Part shown: positions 27,848 to 31,729 of the stretch, piece by piece
Layout: every line of letters begins with the position of its first letter
Position numbering within the stretch: position 1 is the stretch's first letter
Program-made: the position numbers and the translations under genes
The notes under the pieces: generated by a model
The model's input: the letters and a program-made list of their open reading frames with translations, nothing else
What the model was told of the DNA's origin: nothing
The model's database searches: none
Assembly (NCBI GenBank): GCA_023091735.1
Contig: JALKBU010000590.1
Span: 1 to 31,729 of the forward strand
Origin: Trichomonas tenax
Taxonomy: Eukaryota; Parabasalia; Trichomonadida; Trichomonadidae
Length of the DNA: 31,729 nt
Reading direction: 5' to 3'

Positions 27848-28375
27848 TGATTTTAAATTTCCTTGTCAAATTGGCAAATGTCAAAAGTTTATTTCTTAGT
27901 TGTTAATTTGTAATGAGGTTCGGAACTACAAAACGATTTCATTTCACTTTAGGAATACTATGGCTCTCATTTCACAAAATTAAGTTTTATATATTTTATC
28001 AAATTTCTTTTATTAACAATAACATCTCGTCACTTAAAATTTATATTATAATAAATTAATATAATCTATTTATATACATGTTATAACTGAAACATCAATA
28101 TTATTTTCACAATCCAATATTCCGTATTTCAAATTGAAATTTACACAATTTCTAATTGCAAATAAACATAATTTTAGTTTTCCTATTGTTTCATTATTAT
28201 ATTTTTATATGAATTCAAAATTAAAATTTCGATTTTGATTAAAAATCTTAATTACTTTCAACATTCGTGCAAAAAGAATATATTCGAAATAGCGAAACTA
28301 AATCTTAGACTTGAGAAGAAATATTCGTTAATAAACAAAAATTTAATATATAAAACAAACACAAAATTAAATAAA
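27848..28375. other. Intergenic spacer between the B56 and BEACH genes
   Basis: AT-rich, presumably the 3' end of the B56 gene and the promoter of the BEACH gene. In minus sense TTTTGACATTTGCC and TTTGACAAGGAAAT lie within 45 bases of the BEACH ATG. No other feature is seen. Confidence 0.5.
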
Positions 28376-29974
28376 TCACTTTGCTCGTTTTGCATTATTG
28401 TTGTTAGCATTCTGTTCTTCAAATCCATCATTGTTGGCGAACGTCATCTGAATCTCAGAAAGTTTTTTAGCGAGATTCAAATCTCTATCACACTTCGCGG
28501 AATTTTTTGCGACATATGCCCATTTCTTTACTAATTCATTGCCTCCTTCCTGTGCCTTTGCCTTCTTCACAAGCTTATTCGATATTTCGTCGAACACAAA
28601 TGGATCGATGTTGTGTATCTGTTTGTATGCTGACGCTGCAGCTTGTTTCGTATTTGTGTTCCAATGATTCTTCATTGTAATGATTAGTGGCGATAAAATG
28701 ATTGGGAATATAACTCTCGTGTTATCTAATATCAATGTAATGAGTTTGTGGTTATCCCAAACTTTCATTGTCGCTTCAGCAACTTTGTGAGATTTCGATG
28801 TCAAACAGCTCGAATATAACTTGAAAACTGGATGACAAACAGACGAGAAATTCTTCAGTGGCATCTTCTCGAGTGTGCTGTTCATGAAGTCAATCAAAAT
28901 GAGCTGCTTCGAAGGCCAAGAAACAGGCCAATGATTGACAACAAACTGAACAACGAATTCAGCAAACTTCGGATCTTTTGTGATTGCTGTCTCGAATATT
29001 GGATTCAATAGAGGCAAAAATGTAGCGATATGCTGTGTTTTGAGCAGAGGAACAATGTTTGCCATGATGTTGGTGAAGAAAAACTTGATATCATTGTTAT
29101 TTGAGATTCTGAAAGAGTTCGTGAATAATTTCAAAGCTGGAGTCAAAGCGAATGGATATGCACACCCATCGAGGTACTCTCTGCACATGTGGGTGTACTT
29201 AGAACACAAATTATTTGTAAAGTTTGGATTTGTAGCTGAAAAAAGAGTAAAAATATTAACAATTTTCTGTCTTTCATTTCCATCGCATGAATTGAATATA
29301 GGAAGAAGCTTTGTCATGAAGTCGATATTAAAATGCTGATCGTGAGGGAAATATTGTTGATATTGATATAATAAATCATAAATCAATGATAAATGAGGCC
29401 ACGAGACTTCTATCATTAGCGGTTCTTCGTCGTATACTAAGTACTTTTCTGGCACAGGAGGAAGAGGTCTAATGATGTTATTTTCGAACATTTTGAACAT
29501 TGCACAAACGACATTTGAAGGAACTTTCTGCGCGATTTCGTTAACTTGGAAAAACGCATTTAACTCTTGTAATGCTGTTTTCTTCTCTTTTTTAGCAATT
29601 TTATCAGATTCAGGATCCGAAAAGTCACACATTAGATTACAAATTTCGATCTTTTTGAGCAGCATTTCGTTAGTTTTATCGCTGTATTGGAGCGAAAGCG
29701 GAGGAGCCTTTTGACATTCGATTTCGTGATGAAATTTTCTCTTAATAATTTGTATACTCGGAATATAAATGGGACCACCGAGATCATCGATAGGTTCTTC
29801 ATTGTTTGGTGATTGTAAATCTCCTAAAGCTTTTTCATTATTTATTTCGTTGTTATTTTTGTTCGTGATTGTTGATATATGTCTCAGTGTTCGAGACTGT
29901 GGTTTGACTATCTTCGCAAAACAACTCCGCTTCCCAACATATCTGTTTATAAAGTTGAGATTAGAGTTGTTCAT
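28376..29974 (-). CDS. Protein phosphatase 2A regulatory subunit, B56 family
   Basis: 532 aa from an ATG at 29974 to TGA. B56 subunits are HEAT-like repeat proteins that direct the PP2A core enzyme to substrates. A disordered basic N-terminus (about 1-75) precedes the repeat domain. Family blocks are LPPVPEKYLVYDEEP, SWPHLSLIYDLL (about 195-206), VVQFVVNHWP, SHKVAEATMKVWDNHKLITLILDN, and PIILSPLIITMKNHWN near 450, then DPFVFDEISNKL. The C-terminus is Lys/Asn rich. The segment that in animal B56 holds the conserved His-Arg of the LxxIxE motif pocket (LHRIY) corresponds here to NIFTLFSATNP, so the pocket looks altered. It lies 528 bases upstream of the BEACH gene in the same orientation. No obvious operon link. 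Confidence 0.9.
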   Translation of the reverse strand: MNNSNLNFINRYVGKRSCFAKIVKPQSRTLRHISTITNKNNNEINNEKALGDLQSPNNEEPIDDLGGPIYIPSIQIIKRKFHHEIECQKAPPLSLQYSDKTNEMLLKKIEICNLMCDFSDPESDKIAKKEKKTALQELNAFFQVNEIAQKVPSNVVCAMFKMFENNIIRPLPPVPEKYLVYDEEPLMIEVSWPHLSLIYDLLYQYQQYFPHDQHFNIDFMTKLLPIFNSCDGNERQKIVNIFTLFSATNPNFTNNLCSKYTHMCREYLDGCAYPFALTPALKLFTNSFRISNNNDIKFFFTNIMANIVPLLKTQHIATFLPLLNPIFETAITKDPKFAEFVVQFVVNHWPVSWPSKQLILIDFMNSTLEKMPLKNFSSVCHPVFKLYSSCLTSKSHKVAEATMKVWDNHKLITLILDNTRVIFPIILSPLIITMKNHWNTNTKQAAASAYKQIHNIDPFVFDEISNKLVKKAKAQEGGNELVKKWAYVAKNSAKCDRDLNLAKKLSEIQMTFANNDGFEEQNANNNNAKRAK

Positions 29975-30777
29975 TTAGTTTTTTTTTAATTTTTCAATAA
30001 AATTAAAAGCTATATATCACATATATCGATAAAATGATATAAATTGATTTGACAGTTTATTGTAAATTTTTAATTAGTATTTTTTTAATGTTATGGAATC
30101 GAATATGATATGAAAAAAAAATCTTTGAGTAATGAAAAAAATGTATCTTTTGATGATAATTTTGAGAAAATAAAACGTATTTTCAAATTTTATAATGGTC
30201 TCAAAAATAGGTTCGTGAGCTTTATAAATCGTTTTGAGAAAGTAGAAAACGTATTTTCGGAAATAATATATGAAATATGTTACAGAGTATAATATATTAA
30301 TTTTTTTGAAAAGGAGATGAAAAATATTATAGGCTAATTATATATTCTATAACTAATTTCCAGCTATTTTCGAAAATTTTTTAACAGCAATTATCGCTTT
30401 GAGGCTTTTATCATCATAAATCAGCCATGCATATGCAATCATATTGAAGGTTTCGATTGAAAATGGATTTTTTGAAAGAAAAATATTTTCAAAAAATATA
30501 TAGTCTTATTTTTGTCTTTAATTGTTGCCAATCTACATTATGCCAGATGGCTTATATGACAAATCCTATAATTTTCATTTTTACCATCAATTCATTATTT
30601 TTTATAAAATATATTTAAAGTGAGACACGAAACATTTCCATTCAAAAAAATCAAAATGTGAGGTGGAGCTTTCTCGTTAATAATATGAAAAAATAGCCTC
30701 CATAAGATAAGAAAGACGTTTTTATCAATAAATCCCGCCAAAACCAATTTTTCGATTATTTTCTCAAAAAATCCCAC
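29975..30777. other. AT-rich stretch, no gene seen
   Basis: Presumably the promoter of the B56 gene on its left edge; in minus sense there is a TGTCAAATCAATT about 80 bases from the ATG. Two 60-codon frames (30110-30292 plus, 30595-30786 minus) show only simple Lys/Asn/Phe-rich sequence. Confidence 0.5.
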
Positions 30778-31060
30778 CAAATTCATTCATGTAATGGAGA
30801 GCTCCCTACTATGAGAGGCGTTGCCCCTAATTTGCTTCCAAATCAGATCGCCGAAAAAAAGTTGCTCGTGAGAGTGACAAAGTTGAGTTGTTGGCTCCTA
30901 CTATTTAGAAACTGATGTTTTACTAAGCGCAGGCCTATTTGCCCTAATTTCGTTTCGCCTCTCTATTTGGGCGAAAAGGATAGGCAATCAGCCCTAATTT
31001 ACGTAGGCAATGGTGCTGGTTGCCCACTGCACGCTCTAAAGCCTTGTTTGAGCATAAAAT

Positions 31061-31348
31061 ATGCGCAATCACTCATTCGCTACGCGATGGATAGATAATG
31101 CGCACATCCAAAGTGCTCAAAATGCTTTTGCAGCATCTCCTGATGCATCACTGTCGAGTAAAAACCTTCTAAAGTGCCTCAAATATGGAGTTGCACGAAA
31201 GTGTTACACAAAACGTCAGATTTTTTCTAATGTTTACATTGCTTTTGAAGGGAAAAAAGTGAAAATTGATGGGTTGACCCTGTCACTTTTGTGGAAATGT
31301 TTCGTGTTGGACTTTATATCTTACACGTTTCGAAAATCACGCCTGTGA
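31061..31348 (+). CDS. Possible small ORF in the GC-richer block, hypothetical
   Basis: 95 codons from an ATG (MRNHSFATRWIDNAHI) to TGA, with mixed amino-acid composition, five or so basic clusters and a CFVLDFISYTF hydrophobic stretch near the end. No domain is recognised. The stop codon overlaps the first arm of the inverted repeat at 31346-31391. It may be chance. Confidence 0.2.
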   Translation: MRNHSFATRWIDNAHIQSAQNAFAASPDASLSSKNLLKCLKYGVARKCYTKRQIFSNVYIAFEGKKVKIDGLTLSLLWKCFVLDFISYTFRKSRL

Positions 31349-31391
31349 TACATCTGGCGGACGACACTGTATTTAAATAGGGGATGTATCA
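31346..31391. repeat. Inverted repeat TGATACATC / GATGTATCA
   Basis: Perfect 9-bp arms at 31346-31354 and 31383-31391 with a 28-base loop. Confidence 0.7.
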
Positions 31392-31443
31392 GATATTTAG
31401 AGGATGAAAATTATATACAGATATATTGATATAGTTAGTAATG

Positions 31444-31490
31444 AGATGTTCGCGTAATCCACGACTGCGCCGTGGCTTCCCCGAACATCT
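31444..31490. ncRNA. Nested hairpin, possible structured RNA element
   Basis: AGATGTTCG (31444-31452) pairs perfectly with CGAACATCT (31482-31490). Within it CCACG (31459-31463) pairs with CGTGG (31471-31475) around ACTGCGC. The whole is GC-rich against an AT-rich background and flanked by TATTTAAATA-like DNA, so a stable fold is likely in either strand. It could be an ncRNA segment, a 3' processing element or a binding site. The class is unknown. Confidence 0.45.
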
Positions 31491-31729
31491 ATTTAAATAT
31501 ATTTACGACAGAATTAGTTTTACAAGTTAGGGTCCCCCCCATATAGAAAATAAATTTTTGAATTACTTACAAAACTAACGTTAATTTTGATTTTAAAAAT
31601 TATGACTTTATAAAATGTATTCAGTTTTGAAAATAATTTATTTTTTATTTCCTAAGTAAAGAATGAGTCAGTACATTTTTTATAAAACATTTCCCGAACG
31701 TTTACAAAAGTTATTCATGAATGATGTAA
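31491..31729. other. AT-rich end of window, no gene seen
   Basis: It contains a C7 run near 31535. Nothing else is recognised. Confidence 0.5.

Larger units (their letters stand above)
30778..31400. other. GC-richer block with GCCCTAATTT repeats, unidentified
   Basis: The composition jumps relative to the flanks. (C)CCCTAATTT occurs at about 30824-30833, and GCCCTAATTT at 30941-30950 and 30991-31000. TAGGCAA strings surround the last copy. CCCTAA resembles a telomere-type hexamer, but it is never in tandem. No RNA or protein family is recognised. It may be a dispersed repeat of the genome or an unrecognised RNA gene. Confidence 0.4.

Noticed and set aside
28235..28534. 99-codon plus-strand frame
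   Set aside because: Overlaps the 3' end of the B56 gene in antisense and has no features of its own.
30778..31400. CCCTAA strings as a telomere or subtelomere
   Set aside because: The hexamer occurs singly, never as a tandem array.
1..31729. CRISPR array, prokaryotic operon or defence system
   Set aside because: No regular repeat-spacer array or bacterial gene organisation. The genes are clearly eukaryotic.

Overview
This is an AT-rich, intron-poor eukaryotic window. I read it as a parabasalid genome, most likely a Tritrichomonas/Trichomonas-type protist. The reasons are long uninterrupted eukaryotic ORFs (a BEACH-family protein, a PP2A B56 subunit, Atg8), initiator-like TCAYT(T/A) sequences close to start codons, and decayed members of families I associate with trichomonads (Pmp/pectin-lyase-like repeat proteins, glycine-rich PF12810-like proteins, MdoB-like sulfatase-fold proteins). 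The species is an inference; no rRNA or marker gene is present.

Left part (1-17,100): a pseudogene and repeat region with one clearly intact gene, a 115-codon Atg8 (914-1261, minus). The rest consists of degenerate tRNA-like Pol III elements, a broken fibre-like gene (3290-4267), and four related beta-helix-type genes, all on the minus strand (4940-5821, 9939-10830, 12632-13475, 13525-14460). There is also a plus-strand sulfatase-fold pseudogene (11440-12422), a glycine-rich pseudogene (14653-15446) cut off by a dispersed repeat, and a surface-protein fragment (16800-17072). A repeat of about 410 bp occurs twice. The copy at 15447-15856 is uninterrupted. The other is split by a 2,489-bp insertion (6708-9196) with imperfect terminal inverted repeats and a TA duplication, which looks like a non-autonomous Tc1/mariner-type element whose pre-insertion site is preserved in the same window.

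Right part (17,247-29,974): three intact genes. These are a 978-aa helical-repeat protein with ubiquitin-like folds that resembles the non-catalytic arm of large USP9X/USP34-type deubiquitinases (plus strand), a 2,287-aa BEACH-family protein with a FYVE-like C-terminus but a shortened BEACH domain (minus), and a 532-aa PP2A B56-type regulatory subunit (minus). The first two converge across an 800-bp spacer. Atg8 and a BEACH-FYVE protein of ALFY/WDFY3-like layout both point to autophagy or membrane traffic, though they lie 20 kb apart.

Right end (30,778-31,729): a visibly GC-richer stretch without a recognised gene, holding GCCCTAATTT repeats and two clear inverted repeats, one a nested hairpin at 31444-31490 that may be a structured RNA.
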